Shown piece by piece: positions 50,765 through 60,678 of a stretch of DNA of 64,000 nt. Each line of letters opens with the position of its first letter. Positions within the stretch are counted from its first letter, which is position 1. Under the pieces are notes generated by a model, which saw nothing but the letters and a program-made list of their open reading frames with translations, searched no databases and was not told the DNA's origin. The stretch comes from Streptomyces caniscabiei. Lineage in GTDB: Bacteria; Actinomycetota; Actinomycetes; Streptomycetales; Streptomycetaceae. The position numbers were made by a program, and so were the translations under genes. Where the stretch lies: contig NZ_JABXWI010000007.1 in the NCBI RefSeq assembly GCF_014930365.1, forward strand, positions 62,001-126,000, read 5' to 3'.

Positions 50765-51522
50765 GCGACGCGAACGGCAAGAACGGCAGCGGCGGCTCGA
50801 ACGGGGTGAACCCCGAGAAGGACCTCGCCGCCTCCAACCTCCCCGGCCAGCGCGGCGACGGCGGCGAGGAGATCCGCGTCCAGCGCGGCATGTTCGGCGC
50901 GAACAACGGCGGCGACACCTCCGGCTACGGCGGCCTGGTCCGCTCCATCCGGCTCCCCGGCGAGGCCGTCCGCCCCTACGGCGGCTGGTTCGACGAGGTC
51001 GCCGACGAGCTGGAGGGCGCCCTGGAGGAACAGGGCCTCGTCCCCGAGAACGTGATCGACAAGACCGTCGTCGACCGGGGCGAGCTCACCTTCCACATCG
51101 AGCGCGAGCACCTGCTCCGCGTCGCCCGCACCCTCCGCGACGACCCGGCTCTGCGCTTCGAGCTGTGCACCGGCGTCTCCGGCGTCCACTACCCCGGCGA
51201 CAAGGGCCGCGAGCTGCACGCCGTCTACCACCTGCGCTCGATCACCCACAACCGGCTGATCCGCCTGGAGGTCTCCGCCCCCGACGCCGACCCGCACATC
51301 CCGTCGCTCGTCCCCGTCTACCCGACCAACGACTGGCACGAGCGCGAGACGTACGACTTCTTCGGCATCGTCTTCGACGGCCATCCCGCACTGACGCGGA
51401 TCATGATGCCGGACGACTGGCAGGGCTTCCCGCAGCGCAAGGACTATCCCCTCGGCGGCATCCCCGTCGAGTACAAGGGCGCCCAGATCCCGGCTCCGGA
51501 CCAGCGGAGGTCGTACTCATGA
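50761..51522 (+). CDS. nuoC: NADH-quinone oxidoreductase subunit C
   Basis: This 253-residue subunit starts at ATG 50761. The 30-kDa-subunit signature is HERETYDFFGIVFDGHPALT. An N-terminal extension of about 75 residues rich in Gly and Asn precedes the conserved domain. It supports the quinone-binding arm with NuoD. Stop and the nuoD ATG overlap. Confidence 0.96.
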
Positions 51523-52859
51523 ACACGCAGCACGCATCCGCCGAGTCCGCCGCCTCGGCGCGCGAGACCACCGAGGGCACCGTCTACACGGTCACCGGCG
51601 GCGACTGGGACGAGGTCGCCGAGACCGCCGCCCGGTCCGACGACGAACGCATCATCGTCAACATGGGCCCCCAGCACCCGTCCACCCACGGAGTGCTCCG
51701 GCTGATCCTGGAGATCGACGGCGAGACCGTCACCGAGGCCCGCTGCGGCATCGGCTACCTCCACACCGGCATCGAGAAGAACCTCGAATACCGCACGTGG
51801 ACGCAGGGCACCACGTTCGTGACGCGCATGGACTACCTGACGCCGTTCTTCAACGAGACGGCGTACTGCCTCGCCGTGGAGAAGCTCCTCGGCATCGAGG
51901 ACCAGATCCCCGACCGCGCCACGATCATCCGTGTGCTCCTGATGGAGCTGAACCGGCTCTCCTCCCACCTGGTGTGCATCGCCACCGGCGGCATGGAGCT
52001 GGGCGCCACCACGATCATGATCTACGGCTTCCGTGATCGTGAACTCATTCTCGACATCTACGAGCTGATCACCGGCCTGCGCATGAACCACGCGTACATC
52101 CGGCCCGGCGGACTCGCCCAGGACCTGCCGCCCGGCGCGGTGGACCAGATCCGCGAGTTCGTGAAGAAGATGGACAAGAACCTGCCCGAGTACGACAAGC
52201 TCGCCACCGGCAACCCCATCTTCAAGGCCCGGATGCAGGACGTCGGCCACCTCGACCTGACCGGCTGCATGGCCCTCGGCGCCACCGGCCCGATCCTGCG
52301 CTCCGCCGGCCTCCCGCACGACCTGCGCAAGGCCCAGCCGTACTGCGGCTACGAGACGTACGACTTCGACGTCCCGACCGCCGACACCTGCGACTCCTAC
52401 GGCCGCTTCCTGATCCGCCTGGAAGAGATGCGGCAGTCCCTCAGGATCGTCGAGCAGTGCCTGGACCGGCTGGAGCCCGGCCCGGTCATGGTGGGCGACA
52501 AGAAGATCGCCTGGCCCGCGCAGCTCGCCCTCGGACCGGACGGACTCGGCAACTCCCTGGACCACATCAAGAAGATCATGGGCACATCCATGGAGGCCCT
52601 GATCCACCACTTCAAGCTGGTGACCGAGGGCTTCCGCGTCCCGCCGGGACAGGCGTACGCGGCGGTCGAGTCGCCCAAGGGCGAACTCGGGGTGCACGCC
52701 GTGTCCGACGGAGGCACCCGCCCCTTCCGGGTCCACTTCCGCGACCCGTCCTTCACCAACCTGCAGGCCATGGCGGCGATGTGCGAGGGCGGCCAGGTCG
52801 CCGACGTCATCGTCGCCGTCGCGTCCATCGACCCCGTGATGGGAGGCGTCGACCGGTGA
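51519..52859 (+). CDS. nuoD: NADH-quinone oxidoreductase subunit D
   Basis: The 446-residue 49-kDa subunit starts at ATG 51519. Signatures are VNMGPQHPSTHGVLRLILEI (quinone-site His), GYLHTGIEKNLEYR and PKGELGVHAVSDGGTRPFRV. It forms the quinone-binding cavity with NuoB. The stop overlaps nuoE (GTGA). Confidence 0.97.
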   Translation: MNTQHASAESAASARETTEGTVYTVTGGDWDEVAETAARSDDERIIVNMGPQHPSTHGVLRLILEIDGETVTEARCGIGYLHTGIEKNLEYRTWTQGTTFVTRMDYLTPFFNETAYCLAVEKLLGIEDQIPDRATIIRVLLMELNRLSSHLVCIATGGMELGATTIMIYGFRDRELILDIYELITGLRMNHAYIRPGGLAQDLPPGAVDQIREFVKKMDKNLPEYDKLATGNPIFKARMQDVGHLDLTGCMALGATGPILRSAGLPHDLRKAQPYCGYETYDFDVPTADTCDSYGRFLIRLEEMRQSLRIVEQCLDRLEPGPVMVGDKKIAWPAQLALGPDGLGNSLDHIKKIMGTSMEALIHHFKLVTEGFRVPPGQAYAAVESPKGELGVHAVSDGGTRPFRVHFRDPSFTNLQAMAAMCEGGQVADVIVAVASIDPVMGGVDR

Positions 52860-53719
52860 CCACCACCCCCGAGGGCGTCAGCCTGGGCATGCCCCAACTG
52901 CCCGCGCCCGACTACCCGGACGACGTTCGGGCCCGGCTGGAGCGGGACGCGGCCCAGGTCGTCGCCCGCTATCCGGACTCCCGGTCCGCCCTCCTGCCGC
53001 TGCTGCACCTCGTGCAGTCGGAGGAGGGCCATGTCACCCGCACCGGCATGCGGTTCTGCGCCGACGTGCTAGGCCTGACCACGGCCGAGGTCACCGCCGT
53101 CGCCACCTTCTACTCCATGTACCGCCGGGGGCCCTCCGGCGACTACCAGGTGGGCGTCTGCACCAACACCCTGTGCGCGGTGATGGGCGGCGACGCGATC
53201 TTCGAGGCGCTCCAGGACCACCTCGGTGTCGGCAACGGCGGGACCACCGACGACGGCAAGGTCACCCTGGAGCACATCGAGTGCAACGCGGCCTGCGACT
53301 TCGCGCCGGTCGTGATGGTCAACTGGGAGTTCTTCGACAACCAGACCGTCGACAGCGCCAAGCGACTCGTCGACGACCTGCGCGAGGGGGCCGAGGTCCG
53401 GCCCACGCGCGGGGCGCCGCTGTGCACCTTCAAGGACACCGCGCGGATCCTCGCCGGCTTCCCCGACGAGCGGCCCGGGGCCGTCGAGGCGAGCGGCGGC
53501 GCCGGACCCGCTTCGCTGGTCGGCCTCCGCCTGGCCAGGGGAGAGGCCGGACCCGTGCGCGTCGTCCACCCACGCGACGGTGGCCCGCACGACGAGCCGC
53601 AGGACCGCGTGCACGAGCCGTCGCCCACCGAGCACCTCAGCTCGCACGACGCGCCGCAGGACACGTCGGCCTCGGACCCGCACCACCCGTCGGGGCCCGC
53701 CGCCGAGGAGGGGGAGTGA
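52856..53719 (+). CDS. nuoE: NADH-quinone oxidoreductase subunit E
   Basis: This 287-residue protein starts at GTG 52856. The thioredoxin-like domain holds the N1a 2Fe-2S cluster with CTNTLCAVMGG and ECNAACDFAPV. After about residue 195 a long acidic, His- and Pro-rich tail (HPRDGGPHDEPQDRVHEP) extends beyond the family core; such tails are seen in actinobacteria. It is overlapped by one base by the nuoF start. Confidence 0.96.
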   Translation: MTTTPEGVSLGMPQLPAPDYPDDVRARLERDAAQVVARYPDSRSALLPLLHLVQSEEGHVTRTGMRFCADVLGLTTAEVTAVATFYSMYRRGPSGDYQVGVCTNTLCAVMGGDAIFEALQDHLGVGNGGTTDDGKVTLEHIECNAACDFAPVVMVNWEFFDNQTVDSAKRLVDDLREGAEVRPTRGAPLCTFKDTARILAGFPDERPGAVEASGGAGPASLVGLRLARGEAGPVRVVHPRDGGPHDEPQDRVHEPSPTEHLSSHDAPQDTSASDPHHPSGPAAEEGE

Positions 53720-55074
53720 TGACGTTGGCACCCGAGATCAAGGGCAGCAGCCCGGAGAAGCTGCTCGCACCCGTGCTGTCGTCCTTCTGGGACGAGGACA
53801 ACGCGTGGACGCTCGACGTCTACCGCAGGCACGACGGGTACGAGGGCCTGCGCAAGGCGCTGGCCATGTCACCGGACGACGTCATCGCGTACGTCAAGGA
53901 GTCGGGTCTGCGCGGCCGCGGCGGCGCGGGGTTCCCGACCGGAATGAAATGGCAGTTCATTCCGCAGGGCGACGGAAAACCGCACTATCTCGTTGTCAAC
54001 GCCGACGAGTCGGAGCCCGGAACGTGCAAGGACATCCCGCTCCTCTTCGCGAACCCGCACAGCCTCATCGAGGGCATGATCATCGCGTGCCACGCCATCC
54101 GTTCCTCGCACGCCTTCATCTATCTGCGGGGTGAAGTCGTCCCCGTCCTGCGGCGGTTGCACGAGGCCGTCCGTGAGGCCTACGAGGCGGGCTTCCTCGG
54201 CGAGAACATCCTGGGCAGCGGACTCGACCTCGACATCACCGTGCACGCCGGCGCCGGGGCGTACATCTGCGGTGAGGAGACCGCACTGCTCGACTCGCTC
54301 GAAGGCCGCCGCGGTCAACCGCGACTGCGTCCCCCCTTCCCTGCCGTGGAAGGCCTCTACGCCTGTCCCACTGTCGTGAACAACGTCGAGTCGATCGCGT
54401 CGGTTCCCGCCATCATGCACCGGGGCAAGGAATGGTTCCGGTCGATGGGCAGCGAGAAGTCCCCCGGCTTCACGCTCTACTCCCTCAGCGGCCATGTCGC
54501 CTCCCCCGGCCAGTACGAGGCCCCCCTCGGCATCACCCTGCGCCAGCTGCTGGAGATGAGCGGCGGCATGCGCCCCGGCCACCGCCTCAAGTTCTGGACG
54601 CCGGGCGGCTCCTCTACGCCGATGTTCACCGACGAGCACCTCGACGTCCCCCTCGACTACGAGGGCGTGGGCGCCGCCGGTTCCATGCTCGGCACCAAGG
54701 CGCTCCAGTGCTTCGACGAGACCACCTGCGTCGTACGGGCCGTCACCCGCTGGACCGAGTTCTACGCCCACGAGTCCTGCGGCAAGTGCACCCCCTGCCG
54801 CGAAGGCACCTACTGGCTGGTGCAGCTGCTGCGCGACATCGAGGCCGGCAAGGGCGTCATGAGCGACCTCGACAAGCTGAACGACATCGCCGACAACATC
54901 AACGGCAAGTCCTTCTGCGCCCTCGGCGACGGCGCCGCCTCGCCGATCTTCTCCTCCCTCAAGTACTTCCGCGCGGAGTACGAGGACCACATCACGGGCC
55001 GGGGCTGCCCCTTCGACCCGGCCAGGTCGACCGCCTGGGCCGACAAGGACAAGCACGCGGAGGTGAACGCATGA
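53719..55074 (+). CDS. nuoF: NADH-quinone oxidoreductase subunit F
   Basis: This 451-residue protein starts at ATG 53719, sharing a base with the nuoE stop. GLRGRGGAGFPTGMKW binds FMN, VVNADESEPGTCKDIP lies in the NADH site, and SCGKCTPCREGTYW holds the N3 4Fe-4S cluster. It is the entry point for NADH electrons. Confidence 0.97.
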   Translation: MTLAPEIKGSSPEKLLAPVLSSFWDEDNAWTLDVYRRHDGYEGLRKALAMSPDDVIAYVKESGLRGRGGAGFPTGMKWQFIPQGDGKPHYLVVNADESEPGTCKDIPLLFANPHSLIEGMIIACHAIRSSHAFIYLRGEVVPVLRRLHEAVREAYEAGFLGENILGSGLDLDITVHAGAGAYICGEETALLDSLEGRRGQPRLRPPFPAVEGLYACPTVVNNVESIASVPAIMHRGKEWFRSMGSEKSPGFTLYSLSGHVASPGQYEAPLGITLRQLLEMSGGMRPGHRLKFWTPGGSSTPMFTDEHLDVPLDYEGVGAAGSMLGTKALQCFDETTCVVRAVTRWTEFYAHESCGKCTPCREGTYWLVQLLRDIEAGKGVMSDLDKLNDIADNINGKSFCALGDGAASPIFSSLKYFRAEYEDHITGRGCPFDPARSTAWADKDKHAEVNA

Positions 55075-57575
55075 CCGTGACCACGAGCGCTCCCTCCGGG
55101 GGCGGCGAGGCGGCGGTCCCGCCGGAAGATCTCGTCTCGCTGACCATCGACGGCATCGACATCAGCGTGCCCAAGGGCACCCTGGTCATCCGGGCCGCCG
55201 AACAACTCGGCGTCGAGATCCCCCGCTTCTGCGACCACCCCCTCCTCGACCCGGTCGGCGCCTGCCGCCAGTGCATCGTCGAGGTCGAGGGCCAGCGCAA
55301 GCCCATGGCGTCCTGCACCATCACCTGCACCGACGGGATGGTCGTCAAGACCCACCTCACCTCCCCGGTCGCGGAGAAGGCCCAGAAGGGTGTGATGGAG
55401 CTCCTGCTCATCAACCACCCGCTGGACTGCCCCGTCTGCGACAAGGGCGGCGAGTGCCCGCTGCAGAACCAGGCCATGTCGCACGGCCACTCCGAGTCCC
55501 GCTTCGAGGGCCGCAAGCGCACCTACGAGAAGCCGGTCCCGATCTCCACCCAGGTCCTGCTCGACCGCGAGCGGTGCGTGCTGTGCGCCCGCTGCACCCG
55601 GTTCTCCAACCAGATCGCCGGCGACCCGATGATCGAGCTGATCGAGCGGGGCGCGCTGCAGCAGGTCGGCACCGGCGAGGGCGACCCCTTCGAGTCGTAC
55701 TTCTCCGGCAACACCATCCAGATCTGCCCCGTCGGCGCGCTGACCTCGGCGGCGTACCGATTCCGCTCCCGCCCCTTCGACCTGGTCTCCTCGCCGTCGA
55801 TCTGCGAGCACTGCTCCGGCGGCTGCGCCACCCGCACCGACCACCGGCGCGGCAAGGTCATGCGCCGCCTCGCGGCCGAGGACCCCGAGGTCAACGAGGA
55901 GTGGATCTGCGACAAGGGCCGCTTCGGGTTCCGCTACGCGCAGCGCCCCGACCGGCTGACCACCCCGCTCGTCCGCAACGCCGACGGCGTGCTGGAGCCC
56001 GCGTCCTGGCCGGAGGCCCTGGAGGCCGCCGCCCGGGGGCTGACGGCGGCGCGCGGCCGGGCCGCCGTCCTGACCGGCGGCCGGCTCACCGTCGAGGACG
56101 CCTACGCGTACAGCAAGTTCGCGCGCGTGGCCCTCGACACCAACGACATCGACTTCCGCGCGCGCGTGCACAGCGGCGAGGAGGCCGACTTCCTGGCCGC
56201 CCGGGTCGCAGGCCGCGGCCGTGACCTCGACGGTACGGGCGTCACGTACGCCTCCCTGGAGAAGGCGCCGGCCGTCCTGTTGGTCGGGTTCGAGGCGGAG
56301 GAGGAGGCGCCCGGCGTCTTCCTGCGGCTGCGCAAGGCCTGGCGGAAGCACAAGCAGCGGGTGTTCTCGCTGGCGACGCACACCACCCGGGGCCTCACGA
56401 AGGCCGGCGGCACCCTGCTGCCCGCCGCGCCCGGCACCGAGACGGAGTGGCTGGACGCCCTCGCGAGCGGCTTCGGCCTCGACGACGACGGCACGAAGGC
56501 CGCCGAGGCGCTGCGCACCGAGGGCTCCGTGATCGTCGTCGGGGAGCGCCTCGCGGGTGTCGCCGGCGGGCTCACCGCCGCCGTCCGGGCCGCGTCGCTG
56601 ACCGGCGCGAAGCTGGTGTGGATCCCGCGCCGGGCCGGGGAACGCGCCGCCGTCGAGGCGGGCGCGCTGCCGTCGGCGCTGCCGGGCGGCCGCCCGGCCA
56701 CCGACCCGCGCGCACGCGCGGAGGTCGCCGCCGCCTGGGGCGTCGCCGAACTCCCCGCGCGCTACGGCCGGGACACCGGGCAGATCGTCGAGGCCGCCGC
56801 CACCGGAGAGCTCGGGGCCCTGGTGGTGGCGGGTGTGGAAGTCGGCGATCTGCCCGACCCGGCACGCGCGCGTGAGGCGCTGTCCGCGGTGGGCTTCCTG
56901 GTGTCGCTGGAACTGCGGCCCAGCGAGGTCACCGACCGCGCGGACGTCGTCCTCCCGGTCGCCGCCGTCGCCGAGAAGGCGGGCACCTTCGTCAACTGGG
57001 AAGGCCGCGTGCGGATGTTCGAGGCCGCGCTGAAGCCCGACCAGATGACCCGCCGCGTGGCTCCCACCGACGGGCGCGTCCTGCAGATGCTGGCCGACGC
57101 CATGGACGTCCACCTGGGGCTGCCGGACCTGCGCACCACGCGCGCGGAACTGGACCGCCTCGGCGCGTGGGACGGCGCGCGGGCCAACGAGCCGGTGGAG
57201 GTCGGGGCCGCGCTGCCGCGCCCGGCCGCCGGGGAGGCCGTCCTCGCCGGACACCGGCTGCTGCTCGACCAGGGCCGCCTCCAGGACGGCGACGACGCGC
57301 TCGCCGGCACCCGGCACGCCGCCCACGCGCGCGTGTCGGCCGCCACCGCCGCAGAGGTGGGCGTCAAGAACGGCGACGTCCTCGCGGTCAGCGGCCCCGC
57401 CGGGGTCGTCGAACTGCCGCTGCGGATCACCGAGATGCCCGACCGTGTGGTCTGGCTGCCGCTGAACTCCACCGGCTCGGGTGTCGCCTCCGACACCGGG
57501 GCGCTGCCCGGCGCACTCGTCCGTATCGGCCCCGCGACGCTCGCCGCCGAGGCCCCCGAGGAGGTGGAGGCGTGA
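55071..57575 (+). CDS. nuoG: NADH-quinone oxidoreductase subunit G
   Basis: The 834-residue 75-kDa subunit starts at ATG 55071. N-terminal clusters use FCDHPLLDPVGACRQC (2Fe-2S), CPVCDKGGECPLQNQ and RCVLCARCTRFSNQ with ICPVGALTS. A molybdopterin-like domain follows, including CEHCSGGCATR, but no molybdenum enzyme activity is expected. The C-terminal part contains a MopB-type binding domain (VKNGDVLAVSGPAGVVELPL). Confidence 0.97.
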   Translation: MTVTTSAPSGGGEAAVPPEDLVSLTIDGIDISVPKGTLVIRAAEQLGVEIPRFCDHPLLDPVGACRQCIVEVEGQRKPMASCTITCTDGMVVKTHLTSPVAEKAQKGVMELLLINHPLDCPVCDKGGECPLQNQAMSHGHSESRFEGRKRTYEKPVPISTQVLLDRERCVLCARCTRFSNQIAGDPMIELIERGALQQVGTGEGDPFESYFSGNTIQICPVGALTSAAYRFRSRPFDLVSSPSICEHCSGGCATRTDHRRGKVMRRLAAEDPEVNEEWICDKGRFGFRYAQRPDRLTTPLVRNADGVLEPASWPEALEAAARGLTAARGRAAVLTGGRLTVEDAYAYSKFARVALDTNDIDFRARVHSGEEADFLAARVAGRGRDLDGTGVTYASLEKAPAVLLVGFEAEEEAPGVFLRLRKAWRKHKQRVFSLATHTTRGLTKAGGTLLPAAPGTETEWLDALASGFGLDDDGTKAAEALRTEGSVIVVGERLAGVAGGLTAAVRAASLTGAKLVWIPRRAGERAAVEAGALPSALPGGRPATDPRARAEVAAAWGVAELPARYGRDTGQIVEAAATGELGALVVAGVEVGDLPDPARAREALSAVGFLVSLELRPSEVTDRADVVLPVAAVAEKAGTFVNWEGRVRMFEAALKPDQMTRRVAPTDGRVLQMLADAMDVHLGLPDLRTTRAELDRLGAWDGARANEPVEVGAALPRPAAGEAVLAGHRLLLDQGRLQDGDDALAGTRHAAHARVSAATAAEVGVKNGDVLAVSGPAGVVELPLRITEMPDRVVWLPLNSTGSGVASDTGALPGALVRIGPATLAAEAPEEVEA

Positions 57576-58936
57576 GCCCCTTGTACCTCGCCGCGGAAGA
57601 CCTCTCGATGTTCGGCCGCGACCCCTGGTGGCTGGTCGTCGTCAAGGCGGTGTTCTGCTTCGCCTTCCTGATGATCACCGTGCTGTTCTCCATCGTGTGG
57701 GAACGCAAGGTCGTCGCCTGGATGCAGCTGCGCATCGGCCCGAACCGGCACGGCCCCTGGGGCATGCTCCAGTCGCTCGCCGACGGCGTCAAACTGATGC
57801 TCAAGGAAGACGTCATCGTCAAACGCGCGGACACGGTCGTCTACGTCCTCGCGCCGATCGTCGCGGCCATCCCGGCCTTCATGGCGATCGCGGTGATCCC
57901 CTTCGGCCCGGCCGGCAACGAGATCTCGATCTTCGGCCAGCGCACCACGATGCAGCTCACCGACCTGCCGATCGCGATGCTCTACATCCTCGCGGTCGCC
58001 TCGGTCGGCATCTACGGCATCGTCCTCGCGGGCTGGAGCTCCGGCTCCACCTACCCCCTGCTCGGCGGCCTCCGCTCCGCGGCGCAGATGATCTCCTACG
58101 AGATCGCCATGGGCGCCGCGTTCGCCTCCGTCTTCCTCTACTCCGGGTCGATGTCGACGTCGGCGATCGTCGAGGCGCAGCAGGACCGCTGGTACATCGT
58201 GCTGCTGCCGGTCTCGTTCGTCATCTACATCGTGACCATGGTCGGCGAGACCAACCGCGCCCCCTTCGACATGCCGGAGTCCGAGGGCGACCTGGTCGGC
58301 GGCTTCAACACCGAGTACTCGTCGATCAAGTTCGCGCTGTTCATGCTCGCCGAGTACGTCAACATGGTGACCGTCTCGGCCGTGTCGGTGACGCTGTTCC
58401 TCGGCGGCTGGCGGGCCCCCTACCCCATCAGCACCTTCTGGGAGGGAGCCAACCACGGCTGGTGGCCGATGCTCTGGTTCGTGGTGAAGGTGCAGCTGCT
58501 GCTGTTCTTCTTCATCTGGCTGCGCGGCACCCTCCCACGCGTCCGCTACGACCAGCTGATGAAGCTCGGCTGGAAGGTCCTCCTCCCGGTCTCCGTGGTC
58601 TGGCTGATGCTCGTCGCGACCGTGCGGACCCTCAGGAACGAGAACTACGACTTCGCCGAGATCGCGCTGTACGTCCTCGGCGCCGTCATCGTCCTCTTCC
58701 TGCTCTCCGTCGTCGCCGACATGTTCCGCGACCGCCGAGAGGCACAGGAAACGCCCGCCGAACCGGCCGGCTTCGACCCGATGGCCGGCGGATTCCCCGT
58801 ACCGCCCCTGCCCGGACAGACCCTCCCGCCGGTGCCCCGCAGGCGCCCGCGCCGGGAGCGGGAGCTGATTGTCAGTGGTGGGTCCGATACTGACAGTGAC
58901 GGATCTTCGAATGGGAGGGAGGCGTCCGATGGCTGA
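57572..58936 (+). CDS. nuoH: NADH-quinone oxidoreductase subunit H
   Basis: This 454-residue membrane subunit starts at GTG 57572, overlapping nuoG. Eight helices are expected. The quinone-site loop marks are RKVVAWMQLRIGPNRHGPWG, then LADGVKLMLKEDV and ETNRAPFDMPESEGDLVGGF. A Pro/Arg-rich C-terminal tail of about 65 residues is an actinobacterial extension. It overlaps nuoI by 8 bases. Confidence 0.97.
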   Translation: MSPLYLAAEDLSMFGRDPWWLVVVKAVFCFAFLMITVLFSIVWERKVVAWMQLRIGPNRHGPWGMLQSLADGVKLMLKEDVIVKRADTVVYVLAPIVAAIPAFMAIAVIPFGPAGNEISIFGQRTTMQLTDLPIAMLYILAVASVGIYGIVLAGWSSGSTYPLLGGLRSAAQMISYEIAMGAAFASVFLYSGSMSTSAIVEAQQDRWYIVLLPVSFVIYIVTMVGETNRAPFDMPESEGDLVGGFNTEYSSIKFALFMLAEYVNMVTVSAVSVTLFLGGWRAPYPISTFWEGANHGWWPMLWFVVKVQLLLFFFIWLRGTLPRVRYDQLMKLGWKVLLPVSVVWLMLVATVRTLRNENYDFAEIALYVLGAVIVLFLLSVVADMFRDRREAQETPAEPAGFDPMAGGFPVPPLPGQTLPPVPRRRPRRERELIVSGGSDTDSDGSSNGREASDG

Positions 58937-59531
58937 GGAGCCGAAAGAGAACAAGCAGGGGTTCCAGAACCCCGTCGCCGGCTTCGGCGTGACCTTCAAG
59001 GCCATGTTCAAGAAGCGGCTGACCGAGCAGTATCCGGAGCAGCAGAAGACCACGGCCCCGCGGTTCCACGGCAGGCACCAGCTCAACCGCCATCCGGACG
59101 GCCTGGAGAAGTGCGTCGGCTGTGAACTGTGCGCCTGGGCCTGCCCCGCCGACGCCATCTACGTGGAGGGCGCCGACAACACGGACGAGGAGCGCTACTC
59201 CCCGGGCGAGCGGTACGGCGCCGTCTACCAGATCAACTACGCCCGCTGCATCCTGTGCGGCCTGTGCATCGAGGCCTGCCCGACGCGCGCGCTCACGATG
59301 ACCAACGAGTTCGAGCTGGCCGACTCCAGCCGCGCCAACCTCATCTACACCAAGGAGCAGCTGCTCGCCGGTCTGGAAGAGGGCATGGTCGACTCGCCGC
59401 ACGCGATCTACCCCGGCACCGACGAGCAGGACTACTACCGGGGCCTGGTCACCGAGGCCGCGCCCGGTACCAAGCGGCAGGTGGCCACCTCCAAGGGCGA
59501 GAAGCCAGAAGAAGAGGGGGCGGAGGCATGA
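58929..59531 (+). CDS. nuoI: NADH-quinone oxidoreductase subunit I
   Basis: This 200-residue ferredoxin-like subunit starts at ATG 58929. It has two 4Fe-4S motifs, CVGCELCAWACP and CILCGLCIEACP (clusters N6a and N6b), which carry electrons to NuoB. The C-terminus is Glu-rich. ATGA overlap with nuoJ. Confidence 0.97.
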   Translation: MAEEPKENKQGFQNPVAGFGVTFKAMFKKRLTEQYPEQQKTTAPRFHGRHQLNRHPDGLEKCVGCELCAWACPADAIYVEGADNTDEERYSPGERYGAVYQINYARCILCGLCIEACPTRALTMTNEFELADSSRANLIYTKEQLLAGLEEGMVDSPHAIYPGTDEQDYYRGLVTEAAPGTKRQVATSKGEKPEEEGAEA

Positions 59532-60367
59532 GCGCGTACGACATCGCCGCCTACACCACCTCCACCGGTGAGGCCTTCCAGTTCTGGGTCCTCGGCACCG
59601 TCGCCGTGATCGGCGCCCTGTGCACCGTCTTCATGAAGAAGGCCGTGCACAGCGCGCTCTGTCTCGCCGGCACCATGATCGTCCTGGCGGTGTTCTACCT
59701 CGCCAACGGCGCCTACTTCCTGGGCATCGTGCAGATCGTCGTCTACACCGGCGCGATCATGATGCTGTTCCTGTTCGTGGTGATGCTCGTCGGCGTCACC
59801 GCGGCGGACTCCCTGAAGGAGACCATCAAGGGCCAGCGCTGGCTGGCCCTCCTGTGCGGCCTCGGCTTCGGCATCCTGCTGATCGCGGGCATCGGCAACG
59901 CCTCGCTGACGGAGTTCAACGGCCTGGGCACGGCCAACGCCGGCGGCAACGTGGAGGGCCTCGCGGCCCTCATCTTCACCGACTACGTCTTCGCCTTCGA
60001 GCTGACCGGCGCCCTCCTCATCACGGCCGCCGTCGGCGCCATGGTCCTCACCCACCGTGAGCGCACCGAGCGCGCCAAGACCCAGCGCGAGCTGGCCGAA
60101 CAGCGTGTGCGCGAGGGCAAGCACCTCCCGCCGCTGCCGGCCCCCGGCGTCTACGCCCGGCACAACGCGGTCGACATCCCGGGTCTGTTGCCCGACGGCA
60201 CCACGTCCGATCTGACCGTCAGCAAGACCCTGCGGGACCGGGGCCAGGTCCGCGACGTGTCGACCCAGGCACTGAGCGACCTCAAGGCCCTGGAGCAGCG
60301 CGCCGAGGACCGCCTGGAGCGCAGCAACAGCGGGAACGGCCCCAAGCGCGGGGAGGCATCGAAGTGA
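59528..60367 (+). CDS. nuoJ: NADH-quinone oxidoreductase subunit J
   Basis: This 279-residue subunit starts at ATG 59528. Five helices are seen, including IVQIVVYTGAIMMLFLFVVM with the conserved pi-bulge region. The C-terminal 110 residues are hydrophilic, longer than in E. coli, as in other actinobacteria. ATGA-type overlap with nuoK (GTGA). Confidence 0.96.
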   Translation: MSAYDIAAYTTSTGEAFQFWVLGTVAVIGALCTVFMKKAVHSALCLAGTMIVLAVFYLANGAYFLGIVQIVVYTGAIMMLFLFVVMLVGVTAADSLKETIKGQRWLALLCGLGFGILLIAGIGNASLTEFNGLGTANAGGNVEGLAALIFTDYVFAFELTGALLITAAVGAMVLTHRERTERAKTQRELAEQRVREGKHLPPLPAPGVYARHNAVDIPGLLPDGTTSDLTVSKTLRDRGQVRDVSTQALSDLKALEQRAEDRLERSNSGNGPKRGEASK

Positions 60368-60663
60368 ATCCCGTCAACTACCTGTATCTCGCCGCCCTGC
60401 TGTTCACGATCGGCGCCACCGGCGTTCTGATCAGGCGGAACGCGATCGTGGTGTTCATGTGCGTGGAGCTGATGCTCAACGCCTGCAACCTCGCCCTGGT
60501 CGCCTTCTCCCGGATGCACGGCAATCTCGACGGCCAGATCATCGCCTTCTTCACGATGGTCGTCGCCGCCGCGGAGGTCGTGGTCGGACTCGCGATCATC
60601 GTGTCGCTGTTCCGGTCCCGCCACTCGGCCTCGGTCGACGACGCCAGCCTGATGAAGCTGTAA
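60364..60663 (+). CDS. nuoK: NADH-quinone oxidoreductase subunit K
   Basis: The 99-residue three-helix subunit starts at GTG 60364. Conserved proton-path glutamates are in FMCVELMLNACNLAL and VAAAEVVVGLAIIV. It overlaps nuoJ by four bases and is 15 bases from nuoL. Confidence 0.97.
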   Translation: MNPVNYLYLAALLFTIGATGVLIRRNAIVVFMCVELMLNACNLALVAFSRMHGNLDGQIIAFFTMVVAAAEVVVGLAIIVSLFRSRHSASVDDASLMKL

Positions 60664-60678
60664 GGGGTCGGAAGAATC

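Noticed and set aside
54810..57326. An 838-codon open frame on the minus strand opposite nuoF/nuoG
   Set aside because: It is a GC-bias shadow of nuoG: low-complexity Arg/Gly/Ala sequence, no domain, and a perfectly good nuoG on the other strand.
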